This document shows, piece after piece, positions 1 to 10,872 of a stretch of DNA of 64,000 nt. Under the pieces are notes generated by a model, which had not been told where the DNA came from, searched no databases, and was given only the letters and a program-made list of their open reading frames with translations. This DNA comes from Septoria linicola (lineage: Eukaryota > Ascomycota > Dothideomycetes > Mycosphaerellales > Mycosphaerellaceae). Positions within the stretch are counted from its first letter, which is position 1. The number at the start of each line of letters is the position of its first letter. The translations under genes were made by a program, and so were the position numbers. Where the stretch lies: assembly GCA_024114885.1 (NCBI GenBank), contig CP099426.1, positions 930,001 to 994,000 of the forward strand. The letters run 5' to 3'.

Positions 1-261
1 ACCCAAGTGCCAGACTACTGATTTTATGGAGGCTTTTGGTTTGCATAGCTCTTCCATGTCGACGTATCCAAAATAGCACAGCTGGCCATTGTTATCGGAT
101 CCCAAGAACTTGTCGCCGCCGGTGGTATTGTTGCTGCCAAGGTGGGCGTCGGGGCACATTCCAGTCTTGGACTTTTCATTGTTGGGTCGCAATATGAACA
201 CGAGGACATTGCCCTCGCGGCGAGGGTAGATCTCGCGTCCGTTGAAGTCGGGAACTGACAT
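1..261 (-). CDS. hypothetical protein, 3' part beyond window edge
   Basis: Reading leftward from an ATG at 261-259 the frame stays open for 87 codons to the window edge. The protein begins MSVPDFNGREIYPRREGN and continues with a hydrophilic, Asn/Gly-rich stretch and several cysteines. Codon choice is regular and no stop occurs, so this is probably the first exon of a real gene running off the left edge. No family was recognised. A CACAGTCACAGA-type repeat lies directly upstream of the start codon, in the presumed 5' leader. An intron further in cannot be excluded. Confidence 0.5.
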   Translation of the reverse strand, partial: MSVPDFNGREIYPRREGNVLVFILRPNNEKSKTGMCPDAHLGSNNTTGGDKFLGSDNNGQLCYFGYVDMEELCKPKASIKSVVWHLG

Positions 262-305
262 TGTGTCTGTGATTGAGTCTGTGACTGTGTCTGTGACTGT
301 GTGAC
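262..305. repeat. short imperfect repeat in 5' leader
   Basis: On the plus strand TGTGTCTGTGA-like units repeat imperfectly about four times. On the minus strand this is a CACAGTCACAGA repeat ending right at the ATG of the partial gene at 1-261. The rest of the spacer to about 615 holds no feature that I can see. Confidence 0.55.
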
Positions 306-615
306 GAGATGGATCCTCGGGGTGAATGAATCTTGAGGGAGCGGCTGCGACTGGAGAGCAAGACGCAGCCAGTATGGTGGTGTTGCAATGGACGTATGCT
401 GACGTTCATGCGAGGAGAAGGCAATTGCACTCTGATTCGTCTGTCAGTGGCTGTGAGCGTGGAAAGCATGTGATGACACTAATGTGATTCGCTCAACTCA
501 CTGATTATTTGATGACTCTTTCCCTGTGCTCGAATTTTCGTCGCGCGCACGACGAACAAAGATCACAATCACAACACCACCACCTTTGCATCGCTCAGTC
601 TCCCATCACTGCGCC

Positions 616-1257
616 ATGCCATCAAGACAAGCAACTTCCGTCTACATCATGACGGCAACCAAAACCACCGTCAAGCTCGGCGCGCCCAAGTGCTTGCGCA
701 ATCACAAGCGCTTACGTCCTTCGAGCACATGTCCACCATCCACCAAAGCGCACAACCTTCGCAGCACTCGCTCAACGCAACGCAGCTCTGCTCTCCAATA
801 CCGCAACAGTGGCTTCGACGTCCCCGCTGCGCACTCCGACAATTGCGCGACAGACATCATCTCTGTGGGCTGGCAGGCGCGATATCGAGTGCGCGAGCGC
901 GACACAATTTCACACGCGGAATTCTGTATCTCTCCTCCATCAACATCACAGCGCACACCCCATGCGGCAAATCTAGTCACTGAAGCACATGGCGACGACG
1001 AGACCGACCACTTCAATGCATGCCCTCCACAGTCGTACGCTTCGATACCAGCAGAGCCGTTCCTTCGTCTTCCTGGCGAGCCGGACTCGCAGTATGCAAT
1101 TCGGCCTGAAGATGTGCCGCTTGCCGCACAACAGAACTGGGCAGAGTCGTTGGCGAACGCTCTCGATGGCCTGCTACTTGACAGCCAAGGACGCGTGGTA
1201 GACTGGGCAGTCGACGTCTTTCGAGCGGAGGACACGGAGGCGGAGCAGGAGGCTTGA
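616..1257 (+). CDS. hypothetical protein (N-terminus uncertain)
   Basis: The open frame ends at 1257. Its last 75 residues, with an acidic tail ending AEDTEAEQEA, look like a genuine protein. The amino half is basic, Ser/Thr/Arg-rich and without a recognisable fold. In the interval from about 650 to 973 another plus-strand frame is also open and reads like a mitochondrial presequence (many Ala, Arg, Ser, Thr). The true first exon may therefore be in that frame. I could not find an intron that joins it to the convincing C-terminus. The start at 616 is the first reasonable ATG. No family was recognised. Confidence 0.35.
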   Translation: MPSRQATSVYIMTATKTTVKLGAPKCLRNHKRLRPSSTCPPSTKAHNLRSTRSTQRSSALQYRNSGFDVPAAHSDNCATDIISVGWQARYRVRERDTISHAEFCISPPSTSQRTPHAANLVTEAHGDDETDHFNACPPQSYASIPAEPFLRLPGEPDSQYAIRPEDVPLAAQQNWAESLANALDGLLLDSQGRVVDWAVDVFRAEDTEAEQEA

Positions 1258-1726
1258 AGCGGTCGCAGATGGGCGAGACGATAATTCGGGCGAATCTCAG
1301 AGGGTCGCGAACATACACATGCATGCAACAAAAAGCAAATTATGATTGGGGCAAGGAACAATTGCAGATGAGAAACGTTTCCTCGAGCGGAGGTGTGGTT
1401 CAAGTTAAGCTAACTAATGAGATGTGGTCTCGGCGAAGACCGAAGGATTCTAACTTAGACTAACTTAGACTAACTTAGACAAAGCTCACAGCTGAGCTAA
1501 CCAAGTCTGAGACAGGGTAGAGTGAATAATGCCAGCAGAGAACACGTTTTATATTGATATAGGGTTTGGCGTGCCTCCTAACTTCCAATGACAGGGCTAC
1601 AGAGGTCGGGGTGTCCACATCATGCTCGTCACACGCTTCATGGTCGAGATGTCGCTGCTAGATCTCCATCAAGTCATGAAATGCTTTCTCTTTGTTGTCC
1701 TCTTGCTATGGCTGCTGTGCAGAATC
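1258..1726. other. intergenic spacer
   Basis: There is no convincing gene between the hypothetical gene ending at 1257 and the stop codon of the 2EXR gene at 1727. Short frames are present but have no start context or composition that supports them. A small 10-bp tandem repeat lies at 1451-1480. Confidence 0.6.
1451..1480. repeat. 10-bp tandem repeat, three copies
   Basis: The unit TAACTTAGAC is repeated three times without mismatch. It lies in the intergenic spacer about 250 bp past the 3' end of the F-box-like gene on the opposite strand. No function is apparent. Confidence 0.9.
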
Positions 1727-2545
1727 CTACCACCAATAATCTGCGAGATGACCGAACCACATATCATCTGATGTCAACGCATCATCAGTCATACACAATA
1801 CTTTCTTGCAAGCTGTCTTGACATGTTCCTCATGCAGATCGGTGGGTCTAGTGCTTAGCCATGCATACACAGAATACATCCCGGCTTTCAATGCGAAGAC
1901 GGGATTAATGCCAAAGAAGATGCCACCATCCTCCCTTAACTGCATCGCAAGCCGCTGAGCGTAATAACAGACTGCGTCAAACTCGCCATCCTCCAAGCCA
2001 GAGCGGTTGACAAAGAATCGATCTTTGACAGAGAGGTCACCTCTTGGAAGCGTGATATGGTCCCAGCCTGGTTTGTATGCCATGAGCCACACTAGCTTTG
2101 CAATGCCGGCGATGGTGGGAGTGTACTTCTTCTTGGTATCGTCCGTGAATTCCAAATACTGGATGCTCTTCTGGGCGACTGGTGCAATGCTCTGCCATGC
2201 CTTATCGGTAGGAGACCGATGGAACGTCACTCCGTGTGTCGTGTCTCGCTGTCGAATAGCCAGATCAAGCGGCAAGATGACAACTGCGCGAGACCAGTAA
2301 ACCGGTCCAGCTTCACGCAGCATCTCTGCCGACACACTGAGAATGTTTGGCCGAGACGATTGCTTCAAAGAGAGATGTGGTCGGAGGTCAGTCTGCTTGT
2401 CGTTGCCGTACGACTTGGGCACACAGACTTGGATGACCGTGGTCTCGAAGGTGAGGTCGTAAATGTAGTTGCGGAGTTCAGGTGGGAGGTCCAGAAAGGA
2501 AGTTGGCGGATCTGCCATCTTGTGGTGTGTGTTGGACCGCGACAC
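1727..2545 (-). CDS. F-box-like 2EXR domain protein
   Basis: The protein has 272 residues from the ATG at 2545, or 263 from the second ATG at 2518 (MADPPTSF), which is the more natural start. Near the N-terminus is the motif FLDLPPELRNYIYDL, the hallmark of the 2EXR/F-box-like domain found in very large families of Dothideomycete proteins. The rest is a mixed alpha/beta region with no other recognised domain. These proteins are thought to be substrate adaptors or remnants of them, but few have been tested, so a molecular role is not claimed. It is a single exon and stands alone, next to an AT-rich repeat scar that starts about 390 bp upstream of its start. Confidence 0.8.
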   Translation of the reverse strand: MSRSNTHHKMADPPTSFLDLPPELRNYIYDLTFETTVIQVCVPKSYGNDKQTDLRPHLSLKQSSRPNILSVSAEMLREAGPVYWSRAVVILPLDLAIRQRDTTHGVTFHRSPTDKAWQSIAPVAQKSIQYLEFTDDTKKKYTPTIAGIAKLVWLMAYKPGWDHITLPRGDLSVKDRFFVNRSGLEDGEFDAVCYYAQRLAMQLREDGGIFFGINPVFALKAGMYSVYAWLSTRPTDLHEEHVKTACKKVLCMTDDALTSDDMWFGHLADYWW

Positions 2546-2932
2546 GCCAACAGAAGACCACTTTGCGGTGATGGTAGGCGGACGACAGCATAAGCAAGGT
2601 CAGGATGTAGAGTATCAGGCAATGCCAACAACTGGCGAAAGCAAGAGCCCATGAGCGCAGCTGATTTGCGGTTGCCTGCTCTTGCTATGCAAGCAAGTGC
2701 GGTCTGTAACTACACGTGGAAACTACTATGCACAATGTAGAGGATTTGACGAAGGCGGGCGGCGACGCAAATGTGATGAGAATATGTAATTTGTCCTGTC
2801 TGCTATCCGATACATGAGTACTATGTAGATCTGCAACCTGCGCTATCTTTACCATCTCCAGGCATGATGTCCAGCCAAATGATGCGTACAGAATGAGCTC
2901 TTGGTGAGACGGAGACTCGGCGACAGTCGTGA
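2546..2932. other. 5' flank of the 2EXR gene
   Basis: Normal-composition spacer with no supported gene. It ends abruptly at about 2933, where an AT-rich scar begins. Confidence 0.6.
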
Positions 2933-3645
2933 TCTCTATAATTACTATAGACGCGTTATAGGTATTACTGTTAAGAATGCATCCCAGATGGTCAGGTTGG
3001 ACATAGACATTTGGGCATGGTTCTGGATGCCTAAGGCATCCACCTGAGGCTTGGCAAGAGGTATATCTTGCTTCTCCTTCTTCTCTTCTTAGATAACTAA
3101 CTCAATCAACTTTGTATTTGGTTCCTAGCATATTGCTACTGCACTATGTGCGTAAGACAGTTCAAGATTGATCCCCTATTCTTCTTTACTACGCTATACC
3201 CTCCTTAATATTATATAGTAGCTAACGCTCTCTACTTTTAATAATTACTAGATAAGTAGAGCTTCCTCTACTATATAGAGAAAAAGTAAAATATACTAAT
3301 TCTAAACCTATAATTAGAATTTTATTTTTATAAGTTCTAATAGATATTATTTAATTAGCTTAGTAAGATCTAAGATCTATATATATAGACTTTAGGGTTA
3401 GATAGAAGATAGTAATATAGTTAACTAAATTTATTTTAAGAATCTAGATAGTATACTTTATCGAGTAAGTTTATATAATTAGAATATACTCTTTAGAATA
3501 ATTATAGTAGCGTTATAGTAGGTTTTAAATCGATCTTCTTATATATATAGTTCTTCTAGAATAAAGACCTAGGGTTTACTCTCTACTTTCTAGACGTTAT
3601 ACTTTATTTTAAACTAGTAAGTAGTTAGTTATTAGTAAATTGACG
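2933..3645. repeat. AT-rich RIP-type scar interrupted by a solo LTR
   Basis: About 435 bp of very AT-rich DNA (2933-2968 and 3244-3645) almost lacks CpA and TpG, as expected for an old repeat destroyed by repeat-induced point mutation. It is split by a much better preserved LTR (2969-3243). The original element is not recognisable. Normal composition returns at about 3640-3660. Confidence 0.75.
2969..3243 (+). mobile_element. solo LTR of the Ty1/copia family seen at 55.6-64 kb
   Basis: The 275-bp sequence starts TGTTAAGAATGCATCCCAG and ends CTACTTTTAATA. It matches the LTRs at 55,655, 57,713 and 63,734 along its whole length. It is flanked by a perfect 5-bp target duplication, ATTAC, at 2964-2968 and 3244-3248. 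No internal element sequence follows, so this is a solo LTR left by LTR-LTR recombination. Unlike its flanks it retains many CpA and TpG dinucleotides. It is therefore the best guide in this window to the unmutated LTR. At 275 bp it lies below the size usually needed to trigger RIP. Confidence 0.92.
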
Positions 3646-4268
3646 ACGATAGTAAGAGACGGGCAAAGCTAGCGCTACAATGTGCATTGGTTAGAAAAGC
3701 TAGACCACGGCTTCGACCGCGAGTTTTGGAGTTCGTACTCTAGTCTCTTACGCTAAGCGCGCTAATTGACGGCTTTCGTTCGCGTGTATCGTCTTGAACA
3801 CAGTTGAGGCGCCAATGGCCTGTCATTCACCTTGTCGCTCAGTTGCACAGTGATCTCATCGCTACGTGAAACGCCAACACCGGTGGTGCTATATGTTTGA
3901 GCTCTTCCCGTGGCCGAGCAGGACTCAACACTGCTCTGTGTATTCTTGTCGCACGATCACCAGTCACGACAAAAGCTGGGCAGGCGCCATTCAATCTGTA
4001 CCCGTCGTCATAGCGCGCCGATCGAGTGGAAACTACAGGGGGTATGTGCATGCCAACTGGGACTGTTTAGATTGAGATCCAAGCTCTGAACCTGCCAGCG
4101 GCCTCCCTGCGATCTTCTTTCTCTTCTTGTAACAAGCAACGACACACATATTGCAGCAGTCTTTCGGCGCATTCGAATTTTGGGGGGCATACAGTACTAC
4201 CGACAGAGCCTCATCTGGAGTCGCAACGACATTGACTGCTCCTCGAGGAGCACAACAGACGCGACAAG
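3646..4268. other. upstream region of the CSC1-like gene
   Basis: About 620 bp of normal composition between the AT-rich scar and the start of the channel gene. It contains only short chance frames, and presumably holds the promoter and 5' leader of the channel gene. Confidence 0.5.
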
Positions 4269-7011
4269 ATGGGTGCTTGCTTCAGTGTTGATCAGAGTAC
4301 TGATCCGAACGCCGGGTCCTCACAGAGCGATCCAAATAACAGCAGCTCCGCCAGTTCTCTGCTATCAACACTTGCACCAGGTAAGCCATATCAGATCTCG
4401 GGATTTTGAGTTATGCGCTAACATGTGACAGTGTTTGTATTCGCGTGTGTCTGGGCCATCCTCTTTTTGGTCTTGAGGAACAAGTTTCCAAGATATTACA
4501 GACCGCGGACATTTGTTGGCAGCTTACGCGAAAATGAACGCACACCACGTCCTGAGGGCGGCATGTTTGGCTGGATCAAGAACTTTTGGGCCATGCCAGA
4601 CACCTATGTTCTCAACCACCACACCCTGGACGGGTACCTCTTCCTGCGCTTCCTCAAGATTTCTGTAGTGATCTGTGTCGTCGGCTGCCTGATCACCTGG
4701 CCAGTCCTCTTCCCTGTAAATGCAACAGGAGGAGGAGGCAAGACGCAGCTTGACCTCTTGACGCTGGGCAATGTCACGGACAACGTGAGTATCTCGCTAG
4801 TAGATGTCGCGAGTCGAGAATGCTAACCCAGAGTAGTACTACAAGATGTTCGCCCATGCTGGGTGTGCAATCATCTTCTTCAGCTTTGTTATCTACACGA
4901 TCACCCGTGAGATGATATACTACATCAGTTTGAGGCAGGCCTACCTCATGTCGCCATTCTATTCGAGCCGACTCTCGTCTCGCACCGTCCTCTACACATC
5001 GATTCCCGAAGAATTCATGGAAGAAAGTAAGCTTCGGCGTATGCTGGAGCCGGGCGTTCGCAAGATCTGGCTTGCGACTGATTGCGAGGACCTCGAGGAA
5101 ATCGTGGAGGAGCGCGACAAGGTCGCCATGAAGTTGGAAGGCGCAGAGACTAAGCTCATCAAGACTGCCAGCGCCAACAAACTGAAAGCGGACAAGAAGG
5201 GCGGTAAGAACTCGCGTGCTGGATCTGAAGAGGAAGCGATTGGCACAGGTAGCAGTGTTGCTGCTCGCTACCTCACGCAAAAGGACCGCCCATCGCACAA
5301 GCTCAAGTTCCTCATTGGCAAGAAGGTGGACACCATCGACTGGTGCCGTGGAGAGCTGCAGAGGCTGATCCCTGAAGTCAACGCTGCTCAGGCTAAGCAC
5401 AGGGCTCACCAGACCAAGAAGCTGAACTCCGCCTTCGTGGAGTTTGACAGCCTCGTCGCAGCTCAAGCCGCGTACCAGAGCTTGACCCACCACCAGGTAC
5501 TTCAGATGTCTCCACGATTCACGGGCATGACTCCCGACGAAGTCATCTGGTCCAACCTCAAGATCAAGTGGTGGGAGCGCGTTGTCAGAAAGGTTGCCAC
5601 AACCAGCTTCGTGGTCGCCCTTATTGTCTTCTGGTCTATCCCCGTTGCCGTTGTGGGTGCCATCAGCAACATCGACAATCTCATCAAGTGTCTGCCGTGG
5701 CTTTCGTTCATCAACGACATCCCTCCGGTCATCCTTGGCGTGGTCACCGGTCTACTCCCAGTCATCCTCCTGGCTGTCCTGATGTCTTTGTTGCCAATCA
5801 TTCTGCGCCTCATGGCCAAGATCGGAGGCGCACCAACACGTAGCGCAGTGGAGCTCACAGTGCAGAACTCCTACTTCGCATTCCAGCTGGTCCAGGTCTT
5901 CCTGGTCGCCACACTTGGATCAGCTGCTTCTGCTGTCATTCAGAGCGTAGCCGCGGATCCAGCAAGTGCACCAATGGTACTCGCTCAGAACATCCCGCTG
6001 GCGAGCAACTTCTATCTCTCATACTTCGTGCTCCAAGGTCTTGCGATCGTCTCTGGTCTGCTGGTTGGCCTTGTCGGTCTCATCCTGTTCATGGTCCTTG
6101 GCAAGCTTCTCGACAAGACTCCACGCAAGATGTACTACCGCTGGATTAGGCTTACCGGACTGGGTTGGGGCACACTGTTCCCAGTTTACACCAACTTGCT
6201 GGTTATCGCCATCTGCTACGCAGCGATCGCACCGCTTGTGCTGGGCTTCGCTGCTATCGGCCTGTTCCTCTTCTACTTCGCCTACCGGTACAACTTGCTC
6301 TTCGTATCGAATGTGCAGGTTGAGACAAAAGGTCTTGTGTACCCTCGAGCGCTTGGACATCTGTTCGTCGGGTTGTACGTTGCTGAAGTCTGCCTCATCG
6401 GTCTCTTCGCCATTTCTACCGGCGAGAGCGTAGGCGCCCTCGGCCCGTTAATCCTCATGATCTTGATGCTGATCTTCACCGCACTGTACCACCTCAACCT
6501 TAACAGCGCCATGGCCCCGCTGCTCAACTACTTGCCGAAATCTCTGGATGCAGAAGAGCGCCGTCTGCTTGCGGTTGAGCGTGGCGAGGAAGAGGTCGAA
6601 GGCGAGAAATTTGCTGCTAAGGACGCGCACGCCAATGGTAATGGCGCTGTTGATGGACCACGTCCTGATGGACCTGCACCACACAAGAAGCCGAACCTCT
6701 TCCAGAAGTGGCTGCGTCCGGATATCTACACTGACTACGAGACCATGCGACGACTTGTACCAAAAGAGATCGGAATCCACTACGAACAAAATGTATCCGA
6801 GAACGCGTTCTACAACCCAGCCATCGCCAGCCCGACCCCTCTCCTCTGGGTGCCACGCGATACCCTGGGTGTCAGCAAGCAAGAAGTAGCTGAAACCAGC
6901 AAGGTCATTCCAATTACTGACGAAGGCGCATTCCTGGACGAGAAGAACAAGATCGTCTGGGACGCTGAGGATGGAAGGCCTCCGATCTACGAGGAGAAGA
7001 TCTATTACTAG
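4269..7011 (+). CDS. CSC1/OSCA/TMEM63-family channel (RSN1_TM, PHM7_cyt, RSN1_7TM)
   Basis: Three exons: 4269-4380, 4432-4784 and 4837-7011. The 51- and 52-bp introns carry GTAAGC/GTGAGT donors and CTAAC branch points. They encode 879 residues, usual for the family. The order is: a short Ser/Asn-rich outer tail, a first membrane helix (about 38-54), an RYYRPR motif, a second helix (112-131), a third after residue 160, and a long cytosolic domain (about 190-400) with Lys/Glu-rich stretches. A bundle of about eight helices (405-720) and a charged C-terminal tail follow. Characterised relatives are calcium-permeable, osmotically or mechanically gated cation channels of the plasma or internal membranes. 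The fungal members are mostly of unknown specificity. The first exon is short, so starting at the internal ATG 4846 would wrongly remove two membrane helices. Confidence 0.93.
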
Positions 7012-8914
7012 ACTCTCTCGGCAAATCTGCACTACCAGGCGTAACCATAGCACACATGATACCCCCAAACTTGTCCTACGCGTTCGGAGTCTAACGGTAT
7101 GTGGGCACAAGCTTTCGCTGGCCTGCAGTCAAGCGATGATATCAGCATGAGCGTATGCATTGAAATTCTCTTTTCGTCAATAGTAATCGATGGGCATGGA
7201 TGGCATCCTTCTACGGATATGCATACGTACATTTAGAAATGACACGAGCAACGAGCATGACTACAAATCTTGACATTACCATTTCTTGTCGAAAACCCGG
7301 TCTGCGTTGTACAAAATCCTGCTCCCACAGCAGCGCAAACCATTGTCTATCAAACCAACACGTGATTGTCCAACTACCGATAGTGCAAGTTACGTTACAT
7401 TGATTGTCAATAGTGCATGAGCTTACCTGTCGTCGCGCCCACGAGCGATCTCCAACCACGATCTTATCTCCTCGGAAATGACTCCTTCGCTTTGTGCTAC
7501 TGTGGTTGGAATCCACTCGAATTCTGGACTTCCCTTAGCGTCATGGTCCTTTCGGCGTATCGCTGCGATTGCGAAGCTATTTTGGGTGATGTGGCACGCG
7601 GCAAACACGGCTTGCCGTCGGGCCCACTTCGCCTATCTTCAGCTTTCACGCGCCGAACTTCACTTCACTTCCCTAATCTCATGGCACACTTATCGCTTCA
7701 CATCAATTCTTTTACTATCGCTGAAGATATACTTGCTGTTGATTACTGTGCTCCTTTGTCCATATGCTTTTTGTCTGAATGCGCAAGTCTGTTAGCTCAT
7801 GTGTACCCGAAGCATGACACAAAGAAGAACCCGACAGAAATCCCTCCGGCGGCATCGTCATTGAAGCATACGGCGTTTCCACTTTGCATGATGTGCGCTC
7901 CACCTAGTAGAAGTGCAGCTGACTGCGAAGTACAGTTTTCCAAGGCCCTGACCAGATCGAATCGCCGCAATTACTCTCAAGGTGAAGCTTGGTTCATCCG
8001 GCCCCTTGCCACGACCTACTTCTCTGCTCTATACCTGCATCTCCATCGACACGATCAACAAGCTGGACTAGAACGTCACTTGCGTCTTCGCCATGCATGT
8101 CACCAGTGCTTGCTGGCGTTCGCGCGGAGCTACGACCACAAAAATATTTGGTCATTACTGCCGGCCGCCGATCTTGAGCCCTTTTAATTGCGCAAAGACC
8201 TGCTTTGTCATGCCAGATGAAGGGTGCACCTAGTTGGCCGGGTCGTAGTGGTTTGCCTGCGAGTGTGATCGCGAATTAAGTAGTTGGTTGCACGGACTCC
8301 CGGATTGCGAAAGTCGGTCAACTAGACTGTAGGTCAGAAACTCGCAGAAGTTCAGATGGCGCTTTTTTTTGTTCCCGGTCTCTTGAAGATCCTCCATGGG
8401 GTTCGAGGTTCGAAGCTTTGGTCGAGATTATTGTTCGCGCCTCTGTTTTTTTCTTCATCGAATCCCAAATTCTGTACTCTCTACCTTGTCTGGACACTGG
8501 GCTTACGATTCGGACACACAGTAGCACCTTCTGACATCAAGTAGAATAGATGCATCTTAAGTACCAGTCTTCCCAGCTTCATCAGCAGCATCGCTCCGCA
8601 GATATGGCGCAAATTGTAATTGCCGACGATGTGTCACAAACAAATGTGCGCATCGAGGCACGCAACTTTTGCTGAACAGAAGCTAGAGCATCGAACCGCT
8701 CGGAGGCATAACACTCTAGAGTGTACTGGACATCTGAAGGTGCTGCGCTACAAATAGATGGGCACACGTTGACGTCTACATCTCCAGCTTGCGTGTTTGT
8801 TGCACTTCTCATGGCGTCTTGGCTTGCAGATGAATTGTTTCGGACGCCTTCCAGATCTGTCTAAGTTCTGCGCTCCCATATTCGCAACCGCACAACAACA
8901 CTCTCGTCAGTACT
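7012..8914. other. 1.9-kb gene-poor spacer
   Basis: No gene is supported here. A plus-strand frame at 7417-8187 (256 codons) has the irregular composition of chance coding. A minus-strand frame at 8812-8582 (76 codons, nine cysteines, ATG start, no signal peptide) is the most gene-like item but matches nothing that I know. Part of this stretch must be promoter for the zinc-finger gene at 8915. Confidence 0.45.
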
Positions 8915-9822
8915 ATGGAGAACGCTGCCTTCCATCGCAATCTGAACGAGGCAATGGCTTATGCCATTGACCTCGAGAGGCAATTGCACCTGATTCAGGA
9001 AGAGGGTAGCAACGTAGAGAGCTATCTGGACTGGCTGAAAGGAGTGAAGAAAGACCTCGCAATGTGGTTCAATTACACAGCAGTTCTTTTCCGCAATGCT
9101 GGTAGAGATCCTGACGATTGGAAGAGTTGGGACTACACACAACATCTTGGTGAGTACCTTTCTTCTCTCGGATGATTGATACTGTGCTTGTACAGCGTCA
9201 GACAGTCAAAGTCTACAAATGACGTTTGCCAGAGATATCAACCCTGTTTTCTGTCGCCTGTGCTGACTGGTATTCTCATGTTAGACAAGCTCGCTGCCAT
9301 GATCGGACCAAAACATCGCCAAACCGAGGAGAGAGGTCTTTCCGCAGACCAGCTCAATCCTGGTGAGCTTGATACCGTTCTGCAATCGACAGAATCAGCT
9401 CCACCGTCGAGCATCGACGACGCCTCTGTTCAGCGCCCTGATTCGAAAGCTGACCCTGTCGATTTCTGGAGCTTCAAGCAGCGGGAGCGAAATTTTCTGC
9501 CTGGAAAGGAGTCAGTTGTGAAGGACGAGCACAGCGATTATTGGGAGATCAGGTGTCCGAGCTGTGGCTGTAATGCCTCGAAGAAATCAAGTGTAAGTCT
9601 TACCAAAAATTGTTCTCGCCACAACCACTAATCTAAGGCAGCCTGCAGGGCAAGTTCTACAAGGGCACCACCGCCTTCTACGATCACATCAACGCGAGCC
9701 ACAAGGACCTAGATGTGGCGAGTAGAAGTTTGAAAGAGGTTTTCGATATGTGTAAGGTTCGCAAGGTCAATGTGGGTGGAGAAGTGTGGGAGACACCAAG
9801 ACTTCAGCGCTCGTTGATTTGA
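8915..9822 (+). CDS. hypothetical protein with a single C2H2-like zinc finger
   Basis: Three exons give 238 residues: 8915-9149, 9285-9592 and 9649-9822. The 135-bp and 56-bp introns both have consensus GTGAGT/GTAAGT donors, and frame is kept across both. The N-terminal third is helical and acidic. The middle is a disordered Ser/Asp-rich linker. The C-terminal part holds a finger: CPSC, about 23 residues, then DHINASH, so the second Cys pair and the His pair lie on opposite sides of intron 2. This splicing is what makes the finger complete and supports the model. One finger alone does not show DNA binding. No named family was recognised. Confidence 0.7.
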
Positions 9823-10128
9823 CGACAAAGGAAGCCCTACATTGCGCTTGAGACATCGAGATGCTGAAGATGCGGACTGCGTATGGTCCAGCACCATGAT
9901 ACTGTGGCTGGAAGCTCTATAGCTTCGCCAAGGTGGCACAAAGCTGACAGGTCGTGACGCCTATCCAATCGCTATATCAAAGAGCTTAGAGGCAGCTGAC
10001 GCCCTTTTTCGTCAACAGTACAATGGCTTCATGCTCTTCGAGCGCCGACAGATGAGAGGATAGCATAAGTATGCTGTAGTATGCCCATCGACCAGCTCAA
10101 CCACTTGTTCCTCGAAGCTAAGCTCACC
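9823..10128. other. short intergenic spacer
   Basis: Nothing recognisable between the zinc-finger gene and the signal-peptide gene remnant. Confidence 0.5.
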
Positions 10129-10707
10129 ATGAAGCTCACAGCGTTCTCTACATTCTTGATCATAGCTCCCTTCATCGACGCAATTCCCACCAATACTGCC
10201 AACGGCGGCAGCAGAATCCCAACCCAAGCACAAGCAGAGAGCTTTTGAAACTCCTTTTGGACCATTCTCAGTCGCACAGCTCCAGACCCTCAGTCCGTTG
10301 CAGCCAAGCTCTTCACCTCCGACTCCAAATTCTACTCTGGCTCCCTTGAGTCTCTACTTGGCTTCGATGTCTCTGTCAGTATCCACTTCTCCCCTCAAAT
10401 CGTGCTGTCTCTGACAGCAGCTTATAGCCCATTGGAACCTCCTTTCCCAAGTCCCTTTCTTCCCTATCCGCTGGCCTCGAAGACTTGTCCGCCAACAGCA
10501 CCAAGTATGATTACTTCATCGCTCTGGGCCGACAGGGAACACAGCACGAGCGTAACTTATTCTGGCACTGGCAATTCGATGGGGTTGGCAAGACAGTCTG
10601 TCAGGGGTTTTAATTGTTTCTCGCTGCAATGGGAGCAAGGTAGGTGGAAGGCTTGGAAGATGAGTTTTGAGTTTGATAGTATGGCTTGGAAGGAGGATCA
10701 AGAGTAG
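10129..10707 (+). pseudogene. broken small secreted protein gene
   Basis: From the ATG at 10129 a typical signal peptide can be read: a Lys after Met, then a hydrophobic run to about residue 18, with likely cleavage before IPT. The frame meets a TGA at 10246-10248 (codon 40). It then continues open in the same frame to a 53-bp intron (10375-10427, GTCAGT donor, TAG acceptor) and on to a TAA inside a GGGGTTTT run near 10610. A neighbouring frame carries sensible sequence, rich in Trp and charged residues, from that run to a TAG at 10707. One nonsense codon and one frameshift therefore break what would be a secreted protein of about 175 residues. Secretion and size suggest an effector-like protein, but there is no homology evidence. 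Sequencing error at the homopolymer would explain only the second lesion. Confidence 0.55.
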
Positions 10708-10872
10708 GACACGCGTCGTGTGATGGAGTGAGATTTGTCGCTCGAACACTAACTCTACTCAGTATTGGTAAAGATTAGGTGCTTCATACTTTGCGCATAA
10801 CGAGAAATGCTCTGGTCCGGAAGTTGGATGAGAAGACAATAGGTATTTGCAATCAATCATGCTACATGTAAA

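Noticed and set aside
702..1403. 233-codon minus-strand frame
   Set aside because: It is Ser/Arg/Cys-rich shadow sequence of the plus-strand frame that ends with a more natural acidic C-terminus.
2933..3645. A telomere, centromere or CRISPR-like array in the AT-rich patches
   Set aside because: No short-period telomeric repeat and no regularly spaced direct repeats were seen. The patches are explained by RIP-mutated retroelements.
4774..5493. 239-codon minus-strand frame
   Set aside because: It is antisense to the well-supported channel gene.
6448..7110. 220-codon minus-strand frame
   Set aside because: It is antisense to the 3' end of the channel gene.
7417..8187. 256-codon plus-strand frame
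   Set aside because: No domain, no splice partners, irregular composition with many Cys, Ser and Leu. Length alone is possible by chance at this base composition.
10246..10248. RIP as cause of the stop codon in the secreted-protein gene
   Set aside because: If the codon was TGG, the changed C on the opposite strand is followed by C and not by A, so the context is not CpA.
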